43,793 bases of DNA from Cytobacillus horneckiae (GTDB lineage Bacteria > Bacillota > Bacilli > Bacillales > Cytobacillaceae): assembly GCF_002835735.1 (NCBI RefSeq), contig NZ_PISD01000063.1, positions 1 through 43,793 of the forward strand, in the 5' to 3' direction. Positions 34,285 through 43,735 of this stretch are shown one piece after another. The notes under the pieces are model-generated. The model saw nothing but the letters and a program-made list of their open reading frames with translations, was not told where the DNA came from and searched no databases. Position 1 is the stretch's first letter. Every line of letters begins with the position of its first letter. The position numbers were made by a program, and so were the translations under genes.

Positions 34285-35280
34285 CTAAATCTTTTCAGCG
34301 TAGTGAGCGGATGTTCTTATTTCGATTGTTAATGTATTGTTAGATATTTTGGATTGCAGAAGAATAGGTACGCCGATTGTGTTCTGAAATCTAAAATCAA
34401 GTCCGCCGTATGATACTGTAGCATCTCTGCCTTTTGGCACATAGCCCACTGTAACTGAATGGTGATGCTTTTCTACATATTCAACTGCTAATTGATCAAT
34501 TGCATTAAACAAAGTGGATGAAGTTTGGCATATACCTCCACCAATTCCCATAACTAATTTTCCATTTACTGCTTCCTCTGCCGGCTGATAACCATGCTCT
34601 TCATCACTGGGTCCAACAGTCGTATTAAAAGAAAAAATATCATCTTCACCGACTATTACATTGTGTATCGCTTTAGCTGATAGCTCAATATTTTTCGTCC
34701 TTCCTTCAACCGCACTATTAAAAGTTGTTGAATAGGATGAAAGCAGGACTTCATCAAGTTTTGCCGCATCCTCTTCTTTATATCCACTTGTAGTGGTGTA
34801 TAATGGCAGCTGAACCGACCCTCCATTTGCTGATGCCGCTAATATATTCTCTACGAGCTCTTCTTCTTCAAGAATCACTCTTGGCGTGCCTTTAATAATG
34901 TTACCTTCGTCATCTAATTTGTCTGGGAACATTCGTCTATCATATCCTGGTTTTTCATCTTTGCCACGCGCCAAATCCCGCGCCAATTTCTTTATCTCTT
35001 CCTCATACTTGTTTTCATCAGACCCATATCCAAAATCCTCCGGTAGTAATGACTGAATTTCTTCTTTTGTTTGCGGATCAATGATAACAACTTTCTGTTG
35101 TTTTTCATCAGATTCGCTAACCTCTTTCTCCTTGATTGAACCCTTTTCTTTTTCCAATTCATCGACTTTATTTTGCAATGCTTTTACTTCCTTTTGCAGC
35201 TTTTGTTCATTCTCACTCGCATCTGAACAACCCGAAAGCACGACCATCATTAATATGAAAGGACAGATTAAATATTTCAT
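34285..35280 (-). CDS. VanW-family lipoprotein
   Basis: A 331-residue membrane-anchored protein. It has a type II signal peptide with lipobox LSGC (C18), a coiled-coil region (about 24-65, EKLQKEVKALQNKVDELEK-like), a linker, and the VanW domain (about 185-325). The domain blocks are YSTTFN, FSFNTTVGP, GGGICQTSSTLFNA and HHHSVTVGYVPKGRDATV. The domain occurs in cell-wall associated proteins; its activity is not established. The RBS is GGAGGAAA. Not obviously part of the catabolic pathways around it. Confidence 0.92.
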   Translation of the reverse strand: MKYLICPFILMMVVLSGCSDASENEQKLQKEVKALQNKVDELEKEKGSIKEKEVSESDEKQQKVVIIDPQTKEEIQSLLPEDFGYGSDENKYEEEIKKLARDLARGKDEKPGYDRRMFPDKLDDEGNIIKGTPRVILEEEELVENILAASANGGSVQLPLYTTTSGYKEEDAAKLDEVLLSSYSTTFNSAVEGRTKNIELSAKAIHNVIVGEDDIFSFNTTVGPSDEEHGYQPAEEAVNGKLVMGIGGGICQTSSTLFNAIDQLAVEYVEKHHHSVTVGYVPKGRDATVSYGGLDFRFQNTIGVPILLQSKISNNTLTIEIRTSAHYAEKI

Positions 35281-35412
35281 ATTTCCTCCAGTATAAAATC
35301 AATTTATTCCCCTCCCATCTTTATTCAGTAAAATTGATTTGTATGCTTTCCTTTTTACTGACATCCTATATAATTAAAATATCTAAAAATTCAAACAAAA
35401 AGGAGAGAACCA

Positions 35413-37056
35413 ATGAGATATGATGTCATCATTATCGGCGCCGGACTTGCAGGCTTAACTGCAGCAGCAGAGCTATGCGAAAGCAATAAAAAGATATTGC
35501 TGCTTGACCAGGAGCCCCAAGCTTCCCTTGGAGGGCAGGCATGGTGGTCGTTTGGAGGTTTATTTTTAGTTGACTCTCCAGAACAAAGAAGGATGGGAAT
35601 TAAAGATTCGAAAGAGCTCGCTTGGCAGGATTGGCTTGGTACCGCAGGCTTTGATAAACATGAAGATGATGATTACTGGGGGATAAAATGGGCTGAAGCA
35701 TATGTTGACTTTGCTTCTGGACAGAAGAGAGAGTGGCTGTCTAGCTTAGGAATTAAGTTCTTTCCTGTTGTTGGCTGGGCTGAACGAGGCGGATATTTAG
35801 CTGATGGCCATGGCAATTCTGTTCCAAGATTTCATATTGTTTGGGGAACAGGACCTGGAATCGTCACACCCTTTGCTGAAAAAGTAAAAGAAGGAATTAA
35901 AAACGGACTCATTGACTATCGCCCGCGCCACCAAGTAATAGCGTTAGAAATGAAGCAAGGGACCATCACCGGTGTTAGTGGAAATATTTTAATTGAGAGT
36001 ATTGTATTGCGAGGAGAAGCAAGTTCTCGTGAAGTCGTGGGCGATTTCACATATTTTGCCGATCATATTGTTGTCAGCTCTGGTGGGATTGGCGGGAATA
36101 TTGACTTAGTTAAAGCAAATTGGCCAGAAAGGCTAGGCGCACCCCCAACGAATATGATTTCCGGCGTCCCTGCTCATGTTGATGGTAAAATGCTTAAGAT
36201 TAGCGAGACGGCAGGCGGAAAAATTGTCAATCGCGATCGAATGTGGCACTATACGGAAGGGATTAAGAATTGGAATCCTATTTGGCCAAACCATGGTATC
36301 AGAATTCTTCCTGGTCCATCGTCTATTTGGCTTGATGCCAGAGGAAAGCGCTTTCCTGCGCCTAATTTCCCTGGATTTGATACATTAGGAACATTACAAG
36401 CCATCCAAAGGACCGGATATGATTATTCATGGTTCATCCTTACTGAAAAAATTATCGAAAAAGAATTCGCACTTTCCGGCTCTGAGCAAAATCCTGACTT
36501 AACGGAAAAGAGCATAAAGAAGGTCCTCTCCCGGTTATCACCTGGTCCAACGAAACCAGTTAAAGCATTTATGGAAAATGGCGAGGATTTTATCGTGAGA
36601 GATAATCTCGCTGATTTAGTAGCGGGCATGAATAAATTAACAGGTGACCACTTGCTGAGGCTGGAAGAAGTCAAACAGCAAATCCTCGCTCGAGATCGGG
36701 AAATGGAAAATGCCTTCACAAAAGATTTACAGATTACAGCAATGAGAGGAGCAAGAAATTATCTCGGAGATAAGCTAATAAGAGTGGCAAAACCTCATAA
36801 AATTCTTGATGCGAAAAATGCACCATTAATCGCAGTCCGCTTAAACTTATTAAGCCGTAAAACGCTCGGAGGTTTACAAACTGATTTATCTGGAAGAGTT
36901 TTAAATGATGCTGGAGAGCCGATTAAAGGTCTTTATGCTGCCGGTGAAGCAGCTGGTTTTGGCGGCGGAGGCATACATGGCTACCGGTCACTAGAAGGTA
37001 CTTTTCTCGGAGGCTGCCTATTTACTGGCAGACAAGTTGGTAAAGCATTAAAATAA
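35413..37056 (+). CDS. FAD-dependent dehydrogenase (KstD/fumarate reductase-like)
   Basis: A 547-residue flavoprotein. The ADP-binding motif GAGLAG is at residues 9-14, with the acidic end of the second strand in LLLDQE. A second FAD contact is near the C-terminus (GLYAAGEAAGFGGGGIHGYRSLEG). The family holds 3-ketosteroid dehydrogenases and other enzymes that introduce C=C next to a carbonyl. It lies alone on the plus strand between two leftward catabolic blocks, so a role in alicyclic or aromatic degradation is possible but unproven. The RBS is AAAGGAGAG. Confidence 0.85.
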   Translation: MRYDVIIIGAGLAGLTAAAELCESNKKILLLDQEPQASLGGQAWWSFGGLFLVDSPEQRRMGIKDSKELAWQDWLGTAGFDKHEDDDYWGIKWAEAYVDFASGQKREWLSSLGIKFFPVVGWAERGGYLADGHGNSVPRFHIVWGTGPGIVTPFAEKVKEGIKNGLIDYRPRHQVIALEMKQGTITGVSGNILIESIVLRGEASSREVVGDFTYFADHIVVSSGGIGGNIDLVKANWPERLGAPPTNMISGVPAHVDGKMLKISETAGGKIVNRDRMWHYTEGIKNWNPIWPNHGIRILPGPSSIWLDARGKRFPAPNFPGFDTLGTLQAIQRTGYDYSWFILTEKIIEKEFALSGSEQNPDLTEKSIKKVLSRLSPGPTKPVKAFMENGEDFIVRDNLADLVAGMNKLTGDHLLRLEEVKQQILARDREMENAFTKDLQITAMRGARNYLGDKLIRVAKPHKILDAKNAPLIAVRLNLLSRKTLGGLQTDLSGRVLNDAGEPIKGLYAAGEAAGFGGGGIHGYRSLEGTFLGGCLFTGRQVGKALK

Positions 37057-37084
37057 GCAGGGCCGCTCAACCTTGCTTATTTTT
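37051..37084 (+). terminator. Terminator of the FAD dehydrogenase gene
   Basis: A 12-bp stem AAATAAGCAGGG / CCTTGCTTATTT with one G-U pair and an 8-nt loop, followed by T's. It overlaps the stop codon. Confidence 0.85.
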
Positions 37085-37222
37085 ATGCTTATGAATATTA
37101 CAGCTTTAATCTTGCTATCTAATTCTTTAATGGAGGCAAGTATTTAAATATATTCCAATTAAAGGATAACTGAATTACATATTCATTTCTTTTTCCTTAA
37201 TAGGAAGGAATATTACCTCCCG

Positions 37223-37815
37223 CTAAATGCCATAAATAAGGAATCGTTCATCCTCACTTTTTTTGTTAAGCTTTATTTCTTGTTTTAATTCAAAAATCGT
37301 ATGGTTCTCCAAGAAAAAAATATAATCTTCTGAAGGATAATAAAGAATTATATCAATACCTCTAGGAAATTCCAAATATGATAGTAATATATTATTAATT
37401 ACAACAATGAAAATTTGTATAGAGAAAGGATTAAAGAAAAAAACGTTTGATCGATTGATTTCACTGGATATTTTTCAGCGAAACAATGTACAAAATTCAT
37501 ATCGCCTGCTTTTACTGGTGTTTTTTTCTGATACATTTGCAAATTTTTTTTCGCCACTTTTAATATTTCATTATCTAACTCAATACCTACTGCTTTCATT
37601 TGCTGATAAAAATGAACATAAAAAAGAAGTCTGCCTTTTCCACAGCCATAGTCTACAATTCTGCCATGTTTATTCGGTTTATACTCTGCAAATAAACAAT
37701 TTAAATCATTATATGGCGTTGGCTCATATCGATGATAATGAAACGAAGAGCTTACCTTTTCATGCTCTCTTGAAGTAAGTATATTTAATTGCTGATCAAT
37801 CCCTTTATCACTCAT
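37223..37815 (-). pseudogene. SAM-dependent methyltransferase with a homopolymer frameshift
   Basis: The N-terminal part (138 codons, 37815-37399) has the class I SAM motif VDYGCGKGRLLF and the next acidic residue in AVGIELD. It then runs into junk residues at a run of seven A (plus strand, about 37436-37442). Adding one base restores the sequence FFFFNPFSIQIFIVVINNI and continues as ILYYPSEDYIFFLENHTIF to a stop at 37223-37225, the expected end of this methyltransferase family. Either a true frameshift mutation, a phase-variable tract, or a sequencing error. Confidence 0.8.
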
Positions 37816-37902
37816 AAGTTCTCCTTTACGATATCCTTTTATAAGAAAGGTTTGTCCTTTATATATGTGGGAATAGTTTAATATAAATGGAGGTGTTTGG
37901 GA

Positions 37903-38357
37903 ATGGCTTGGAATACGAAGGATTACCCGGATTCATTAAAAAACCTTGAAGCAGCGGTACGAAAAAAAGCGATAGAAATCGCAAATAGTATGCTTAATGA
38001 AGGCTATGACGAAGGAAGAGCCATACCGATAGCAACTAGCCAAGCAAAAAATGGTATGAAGAGGCAAGCGAAAAAGAAATTAATCATATGATTCAAGCGT
38101 CGGATCAAGATTTACAAGCAACCGGTGAGAGCGACGGCAATGGACCGAAAAGAATGGAAGAAGGACAACATGTTCTTCCACATGAAAATGGCTGGGCAAT
38201 ACAGACTGATAATGGCGAAAGACCATCCGAAGTATTCAAACTTAAAGAAGATGCCATTAAACGAGCAAGAGAAATTGCAAAAAATAAGGAAACACATTTG
38301 ATTATTCACACACAGGAAGGCAAAGTTCAAGAAAAATTATCTTATGAAATAGATTGA
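37903..38357 (+). pseudogene. DUF2188-type protein split by a homopolymer frameshift
   Basis: Two overlapping frames (37903-38091 and 38088-38357) are pieces of one ~150-residue Bacillus protein. The first half reads MAWNTKDYPDSLKNLEAAV and ends in SQAK. The second half carries HENGWAIQTDNGERPSEVF and the DUF2188 part ending THLIIHTQEGKVQEK. Adding one A to the six-A run near 38045 fuses them through KKWYEEASEKEINHM. The RBS GGAGG precedes the ATG at 37903. The function of the family is unknown. Confidence 0.85.
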
Positions 38358-38366
38358 GAAGCAAAT

Positions 38367-38400
38367 GGCTGTAAAGAATCATCTTTACAGCCTTATTTTA
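38367..38400 (+). terminator. Terminator after the DUF2188 gene
   Basis: Perfect stem GGCTGTAAAG / CTTTACAGCC with a 6-nt loop and a TTATTTT tail. The next gene, on the opposite strand, ends at 38398. Confidence 0.85.
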
Positions 38401-39144
38401 TCCAATCATACTATACCCGCCATTAACAGCAAAAACCTGTCCTGTTATCCATTCAGATTTTGAAGATAATAAAAACAAAACCATTCCTGTGATATCGTCA
38501 GTTTTGCCTAATCTTCTCAAAGGATATTGTTTCATCATGCGGGCAATCATATTGTCCGGAAATTCTCCTTTGTCAATCATTCCTAATGCAACAGTATTGC
38601 ATTGTATTGAGGAATTACCGACATCTTTTGCTAGAGATTTTAAAAAACTAACCGCTCCATTTCGGGCAGCAGCGGACATAATTAAGCGAGTATCACCAGT
38701 GCGAGCAGAATCTCCGATAATATTAATAAATTTCCCATGGTTATCAGTGACCATTCCAGGTATAAAAATATAGGCAAGATTTAATACACCATAAAAACAA
38801 ACATCCATTTCTCTTCGCCATTCTTCAGGCCTATATTGAAAAAAAGATTTTATTTGCACAAACCCTGCATTATTTACCACATAGTGAATTCGGCCTAAAT
38901 TTTGCTCGATCTCCTTTCTCATTATTTCGACTTCTTCAATTTTGCTAATATCCGCATAAAAAGGATATGCTTTTCCTCCAGCTTGAAGGATCTCATCTAC
39001 TGTCTGATTTGCCTCCTTTTCTGCTGTTAAGTAATGAACAGCAATGTTTGCTCCTTCCTTAGCAGCTGCCAAAGCCAGCTCTCTCCCAATCCCCTTGGCC
39101 GCTCCGGTGATTAGTATATTCTTGCCATTCAAATCAAGATTCAA
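38398..39144 (-). CDS. Non-canonical SDR-family protein
   Basis: A 248-residue SDR with a normal cofactor motif (TGAAKGIG, 13-20), NNAG (91-94) and a C-terminal GGYSMIG end. The catalytic pair is changed: S157-x3-R161 (SAAARNG) replaces Tyr and Lys. It starts with TTG behind GGAGG. It is the last gene of the alicyclic-acid operon, 34 bases after the BadH-like gene. It may be a reductase with a different mechanism, a non-redox SDR or a structural partner. Confidence 0.8.
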   Translation of the reverse strand: MNLDLNGKNILITGAAKGIGRELALAAAKEGANIAVHYLTAEKEANQTVDEILQAGGKAYPFYADISKIEEVEIMRKEIEQNLGRIHYVVNNAGFVQIKSFFQYRPEEWRREMDVCFYGVLNLAYIFIPGMVTDNHGKFINIIGDSARTGDTRLIMSAAARNGAVSFLKSLAKDVGNSSIQCNTVALGMIDKGEFPDNMIARMMKQYPLRRLGKTDDITGMVLFLLSSKSEWITGQVFAVNGGYSMIG

Positions 39145-39178
39145 TTAGATTCATCCTCCACTACAATAAAATTTAGTA

Positions 39179-39925
39179 TTAGCACATCGTTAATCCGCCA
39201 TTTACTGATAAAGTCTGACCAGTAATATATGCTGCTTCATCTGATGCAAAGTAAGCGACCGCATGAGCAATATCGCTTGGTTCTGCCAATCGCCTGAACG
39301 GTATCGCTTTTTGCAGTGCAGCTGCAATCCCTTCATTGTACGAACCAATTTCCTGAAATAAAGGGGTATCCGCAGGACCTGGTGCAATGCAATTTACATT
39401 CAATTTATGACGGGCCATTTCTCTGGCTAAAGTTTTTGTTAATGCGATTACCCCGCCTTTTGCAGCCGAATAAACGCCTTCTCCACTTGACCCAACTCTG
39501 CCGGAATCTGAAGCAATGTTAATGACTTTACCATAGCCATTATTTATCATATGAGGAAGTATTTCTTTACAAGTATGAATTTGTCCCATTAAATTTATAT
39601 CAATAATCGTCTTCCAGGTAGACGGTTCACTCTTTAAGAAAGGTTCAATTTTATCCCAACCAGCGTTATTGACAAGAATATCAATTCTTCTATAACATCT
39701 GATAGCTGACTCGACTGCGTTCTGCACACTTTCTAGACTTGTGACATCACAGTAAACCGCAGTAGCTTCTCCGCCGTTTTCTTCTATTAATGATACAGTA
39801 GATTGTGCATTCTCTAGATTTACATCAGTAACGACGATCTTTGCTGATTTTTTTGAGAGTGTTTTGGCGATTTCTCTCCCCATTCCTCTTCCAGCACCAG
39901 TTATGAATACCACTTTTTCCTCCAT
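39179..39925 (-). CDS. BadH-like 2-hydroxycyclohexanecarboxyl-CoA dehydrogenase
   Basis: A 248-residue canonical SDR: TGAGRGMG (9-16), NNAG (86-89), S139, Y152, K156. The stretches NNAGWDKIEPFLKSEP and NIASDSGRVGSSGEGVYSAA match what I recall of Rhodopseudomonas BadH better than generic FabG. BadH oxidises 2-hydroxycyclohexanecarboxyl-CoA to the 2-keto thioester. It is encoded between the ligase (17-base gap) and the odd SDR, within the operon holding the BadI-like hydrolase, its next step. FabG-type activity on other CoA esters is the alternative. Confidence 0.8.
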   Translation of the reverse strand: MEEKVVFITGAGRGMGREIAKTLSKKSAKIVVTDVNLENAQSTVSLIEENGGEATAVYCDVTSLESVQNAVESAIRCYRRIDILVNNAGWDKIEPFLKSEPSTWKTIIDINLMGQIHTCKEILPHMINNGYGKVINIASDSGRVGSSGEGVYSAAKGGVIALTKTLAREMARHKLNVNCIAPGPADTPLFQEIGSYNEGIAAALQKAIPFRRLAEPSDIAHAVAYFASDEAAYITGQTLSVNGGLTMC

Positions 39926-39942
39926 GCCTACACATCCTTTTT

Positions 39943-41568
39943 TTATAATTTAAGACGATTATTAACTTTTTCACGCAATCGGTATTTTTGGATTTTTCCG
40001 CTTGGAGTTCTTGGAAACTCCATTATTACTTCTAAATGTTCCGGCCAATATTGTTTCGCTACACCTTTCTCAAGCAAAAATTGCTGGATATCCTCTAGTC
40101 GTATAATTGAATGGCTTGATTTCAATTTGATAAATGCGCAGGCTTTTTCCTGTAACCGCGAATCAGGCATGGCAATGATTTGTACATCTGCAATTTCCGG
40201 ATGCTCATATAATGTGTTTTCTACATAAGCAACAGGAATATTCTCTCCACCGCGAATAATAATGTCTTTATTCCTCCCAGTAATACGAATATAGCCATCT
40301 TCATCCATTACGCCGCGATCACCTGTAATAAACCAGCCATCATTAAATTCAGCTTCGGTTTCGGCCAGTTTATTAAAATAACCTACAAATAATGCCGGCC
40401 CTTGACAAAGAATATTGCCTTCTTCATTCGGTTCGCATTGTTTTCCATTATGATTAATTATTTTAATTTGCATTCCTTCAAACGGGATTCCATCTGTATT
40501 TGTCAGCTTTTCCATTGAATCAGACAACTTTGTTAAAGTTACCAAGCCATCCTCTGTTTGTCCCCATCCAGCTAATATGTTAAAGGACACCTTTTCTCGT
40601 GCAGCCTTTACTAAAGACCTTGGTATGGGAGCGCCCAAAGCCACAAATGCCCTTAAGCTGCTAATATTATAGTTTTCAATATTTTCCACCTGCAGTGTGT
40701 CTTGTAAAAATGGCGTAGCTCCTGCTGTAAAGGTAATTTTTTCTTTTTCTACAAGCTTAAGAAATTCCTGAGGATTCCAAATATCTTGATATACAGCTGT
40801 TCCACCATAATGGGTCGGTAAACGGACACCATACCCAAATCCTGTCTGATGCGCAAAGGTAGAAGCCATAAACATGACATCATTTTCAGTAAGCTGTAAA
40901 CGATCAATCCAGTAATCAGTCGAGACGGATAAAGTATTATGCGTATGCATGACCCCTTTTGGCTGGCCAGTTGTACCAGAGGTAAATATGATTTCAGTTA
41001 CATCATTGGGATTTATCTCAATATCATTTAATAGCTCACAATCCATCCTTTCTTCCCACGGCTCATCCATTAACGATGAAAACGATTTCATTCCATTTGG
41101 CACTTTATTGCCAACAACATATATCTGCTGTAGTTTAGGCCAATTAGGGAGACAGCGCTGAATCATTTCAGGATAATTAAACCCTCTAAAAGACTCTGGT
41201 ATAATAATCATTTTTGATTCTACTGTTTTAACCATAAAGTTGATTTCTCTTTCCCGGTAAATTGGAACAAGCGGATTACTTATTGCTCCAATTCTAGTAA
41301 CTGCATAGTGTAAAATAATAAATTCATTCCAATTTGGCAATTGAAAGGAAATCACATCGCCTTTTTGAATCCCTTGTTTTAACAGACCTAAGGCGACACG
41401 GTCAACAAGCTTGCCTAATTCGCCGAAAGTATATTTCCCCTTTTGATCGATAATAGCGACTTTTTCTGGATTTTTCGCAATAGCTTCATGTAAATAGTCA
41501 ATGATCGTTCTATTAGGCCATAAATGCGTATATTTTTTAACATACTGCTGTGTTAAGGTCGTTTCCAA
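39943..41568 (-). CDS. Acyl-CoA synthetase, probable cyclohexanecarboxylate-CoA ligase (AliA-like)
   Basis: A 541-residue AMP-forming ligase. Motifs: the P-loop FTSGTTGQPKGVMHTH, GWGQTEDG, the hinge TGDRGVMDEDGYIRITGRNKD, and the catalytic Lys in PSGKIQKYRLRE. The N-terminal PNWNEFIILHYAVTRIGAISN block resembles the FadK/AliA subgroup that activates medium-chain and alicyclic acids. TTG start behind GAGGAGTG. In this operon, conversion of cyclohexanecarboxylate to its CoA thioester is the likely job (inference). Confidence 0.82.
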   Translation of the reverse strand: METTLTQQYVKKYTHLWPNRTIIDYLHEAIAKNPEKVAIIDQKGKYTFGELGKLVDRVALGLLKQGIQKGDVISFQLPNWNEFIILHYAVTRIGAISNPLVPIYREREINFMVKTVESKMIIIPESFRGFNYPEMIQRCLPNWPKLQQIYVVGNKVPNGMKSFSSLMDEPWEERMDCELLNDIEINPNDVTEIIFTSGTTGQPKGVMHTHNTLSVSTDYWIDRLQLTENDVMFMASTFAHQTGFGYGVRLPTHYGGTAVYQDIWNPQEFLKLVEKEKITFTAGATPFLQDTLQVENIENYNISSLRAFVALGAPIPRSLVKAAREKVSFNILAGWGQTEDGLVTLTKLSDSMEKLTNTDGIPFEGMQIKIINHNGKQCEPNEEGNILCQGPALFVGYFNKLAETEAEFNDGWFITGDRGVMDEDGYIRITGRNKDIIIRGGENIPVAYVENTLYEHPEIADVQIIAMPDSRLQEKACAFIKLKSSHSIIRLEDIQQFLLEKGVAKQYWPEHLEVIMEFPRTPSGKIQKYRLREKVNNRLKL

Positions 41569-41619
41569 GTTAACTTCACTCCTCGTATTACTATATTCTT
41601 AAAGCAATACTCAACATCC

Positions 41620-42420
41620 TTACTTTCTGAATTGCGAAAAATCTACCGGACGTTTTTCAATAAAGGCGTTTTTCCCCTCTTCAGATTCTGGAGAGTTATA
41701 AAATAATGCTAAACTGCCCATGGACAGCTGCGATATGCCTTGTATATTTGCACTGTCAGCATTAAATGAATATTTCAGCATTTTAATCGCTGTCGGGCTT
41801 TTTTGCAATATTTTTTCTGCCCACTCCTCTGCCGCTTCCTGAAGCTTTTCTGGAGGGACGATTTTATTTACGAGCCCCATTTCCTTGCATTCTTCAGCGG
41901 TATATTGTTCACACAAATACCAAATCTCGCGCGCTTTTTTTTCACCTACTATTCTAGCTAGGTAGGCTGATCCAAAGCCGGCATCATAACTCCCTACCTT
42001 TGGTCCGCTCTGCCCAAATTTTGCTGTACTGGCTGCGATGGTTAAATCACAAATGACATGAAGGACATGACCACCGCCGATTGCATATCCATTTACCGCG
42101 GCAATGACTGGCTTTGGTATATTTCGGATCGTTTGATGGAGATTTTCGATTTCAAGTCCAATCCCTCCACCTAAACCGCCACTAGAATCATAGCCGCCTT
42201 CATTTCCTTTTTCCTTTTGATCCCCTCCAGTGCAGAACGCCTTTTCACCTGCACCTGTCAAGATGACGGCACCAATCCGATTGTCATCCCATGCATCCCT
42301 GAATGACCAGATTAATTCCTCAATCGTTCTAGCGCGAAAAGCATTATATACATTAGGGCGATTAATCGTAATCTTTGCAATTCCTTTCGTTTTTTCATAA
42401 AGGATATCGGTTAGTTCCAT
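41620..42420 (-). CDS. BadI-like 2-ketocyclohexanecarboxyl-CoA hydrolase
   Basis: A 266-residue crotonase-fold enzyme. The oxyanion-hole blocks are FCTGGDQ (62-68) and GYAIGGGHV (111-119), and the Asp of GSYDAGFG (143-150) is present. This subgroup holds only MenB (naphthoate synthase) and BadI (ring-opening hydrolase). NAFRARTIEEL, FCTGGDQ rather than FCSGGDQ, and the IENLHQTIRN segment favour BadI. The catabolic context agrees, as no menaquinone gene is nearby. BadI cleaves the 2-keto ring to pimeloyl-CoA. The RBS is GGAGG. Confidence 0.8.
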   Translation of the reverse strand: MELTDILYEKTKGIAKITINRPNVYNAFRARTIEELIWSFRDAWDDNRIGAVILTGAGEKAFCTGGDQKEKGNEGGYDSSGGLGGGIGLEIENLHQTIRNIPKPVIAAVNGYAIGGGHVLHVICDLTIAASTAKFGQSGPKVGSYDAGFGSAYLARIVGEKKAREIWYLCEQYTAEECKEMGLVNKIVPPEKLQEAAEEWAEKILQKSPTAIKMLKYSFNADSANIQGISQLSMGSLALFYNSPESEEGKNAFIEKRPVDFSQFRK

Positions 42421-42482
42421 GTTTTTTTCCTCCTATTAATGTTATTAAACTATTTATCTATCAATTTTGAAAAAATCCTTCT

Positions 42483-43637
42483 TTAATAGGAACGAAAATC
42501 TCTTCCAATAATATCTTTGGCTATAACCATTTGGTTAGCTTGTGCTGTCCCATCCCCAATTTCTAAGCCAATTACATCTCTTAATCTTTGCTCTAAAGGC
42601 ATTTCCTTTGTATAAGCATAGTGCCCATTTAATAACAAGCACTCATGAATTGCTTCCTGACTATATTTTGGGCCGAGCCATTTGACAGATGCTGATTCTT
42701 TCGAATGCTTTTGGCCATGATCTCTAAGCCAAAGACCCCTATAGGCCTGCCATTTCACCATTTCTAGCTGAGTATAATGAGTGACGATTGGAAAAGATAC
42801 TCCTTGATAAACTGCCAACGGTTTGCCAAAAGATTTTCTAATTTTGACGTGCTCAATCGTTTCATCCAAACTTTGAAATGCTGCTCCTGCACATTGAAGG
42901 CCGATTAAAAGCCTGCTCAGATCAAAGCCGTTCATGACTTGAGCAAAGCCTTCGTTTTCTTGGCCAATGAGATGATCTGCATGTATTTCTACATCCTGCA
43001 AATAAAGCGAGCCTCGGCCAATTGAAACATTTCCCATATCCTCATAACTTGTGCATTCCAGCCCAGGAGTATCTTTAGAGACGATGAAAGCGCTTATGCC
43101 TCTATTTCCCAATTGCGGATTTGTTTTTGCGAATATAATAAATGCATCAGCAGCAGTTGCTACACTAATTCCTGATTTTTCTCCATTTAATACGTAAGTA
43201 TCACCGCTTCTTTTTGCAGTTGTTTGTATTCCGCCCGCATCAGTGCCAGCAGACGGCTCAGTGATGGCAATGCCGATAATTGCTTCGCCGCTCGCTATTT
43301 TCGGCAGCCATTCTGCTCTTATATTTTCGTTTGCGTGTTTTGTAATGATTTCGCCAATCAGTGCATTTAGCATGACAGCGTATGTTAAATTAAAATCTCC
43401 TCGCCCGATTTCTTCAGCGGCGATGCCTGTCGTTAAACAATCGGCACTGCTTCCACCGTATTCAGCAGGTATCCTTAGTCCATTTACACCTAATTGCCCC
43501 AGCTTTCTCCATAAATGTTTTGGTGTAATTCCTTCTCGATCCCACTTAGTATACTGTGGAAGCAATTCATCTTTTGCAAATTCCTTCAGTATTTTTCTGA
43601 AATACTCTTGTTCTTCTGTAAAAGAAAAATTCAGCAT
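42483..43637 (-). CDS. Acyl-CoA dehydrogenase, probable cyclohexanecarboxyl-CoA dehydrogenase (AliB-like)
   Basis: A 384-residue FAD-dependent acyl-CoA dehydrogenase with the usual N-terminal helical, middle beta (ITEPSAGTDAGG) and C-terminal helical domains. The C-terminal signature reads RDVIGLEIGDGTAQANQMVIAK. Many family members have E-G-T at this point; here it is D-G-T. The start at 43637 follows AGGAGGAGA; a longer frame extends to 43724 but lacks an RBS. First gene in view of the alicyclic operon. It would introduce the ring double bond. Confidence 0.82.
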   Translation of the reverse strand: MLNFSFTEEQEYFRKILKEFAKDELLPQYTKWDREGITPKHLWRKLGQLGVNGLRIPAEYGGSSADCLTTGIAAEEIGRGDFNLTYAVMLNALIGEIITKHANENIRAEWLPKIASGEAIIGIAITEPSAGTDAGGIQTTAKRSGDTYVLNGEKSGISVATAADAFIIFAKTNPQLGNRGISAFIVSKDTPGLECTSYEDMGNVSIGRGSLYLQDVEIHADHLIGQENEGFAQVMNGFDLSRLLIGLQCAGAAFQSLDETIEHVKIRKSFGKPLAVYQGVSFPIVTHYTQLEMVKWQAYRGLWLRDHGQKHSKESASVKWLGPKYSQEAIHECLLLNGHYAYTKEMPLEQRLRDVIGLEIGDGTAQANQMVIAKDIIGRDFRSY

Positions 43638-43715
43638 ATTATCTCCTCCTATATAAACTGGTGCAAAAAACATGCCAAATTGAAAAGATGATGAAAGAAA
43701 GAAAAGGAAGCGCGA

Positions 43716-43735
43716 TTTTCGCATGTGTGCGAAAA
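43716..43735. promoter_or_regulatory. Perfect dyad upstream of the alicyclic operon
   Basis: TTTTCGCA-N4-TGCGAAAA, 8-bp perfect arms, about 80 bases before the acyl-CoA dehydrogenase start. Just upstream (in the operon's sense), TTTGCGAATAC occurs twice with a 13-base period (43746-43756 and 43759-43769). Together these look like binding sites of one regulator, probably encoded beyond the window. Confidence 0.5.

Noticed and set aside
37407..37778. 123-codon plus-strand frame
   Set aside because: Antisense to the frameshifted methyltransferase, which has a clear SAM motif.
41620..42420. Naphthoate synthase MenB
   Set aside because: The two families are close, but several blocks fit BadI better and the neighbours are alicyclic-acid genes; kept as the alternative.
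43243..43656. 137-codon frame antisense to the acyl-CoA dehydrogenase gene
   Set aside because: Shadow of a well-supported gene.
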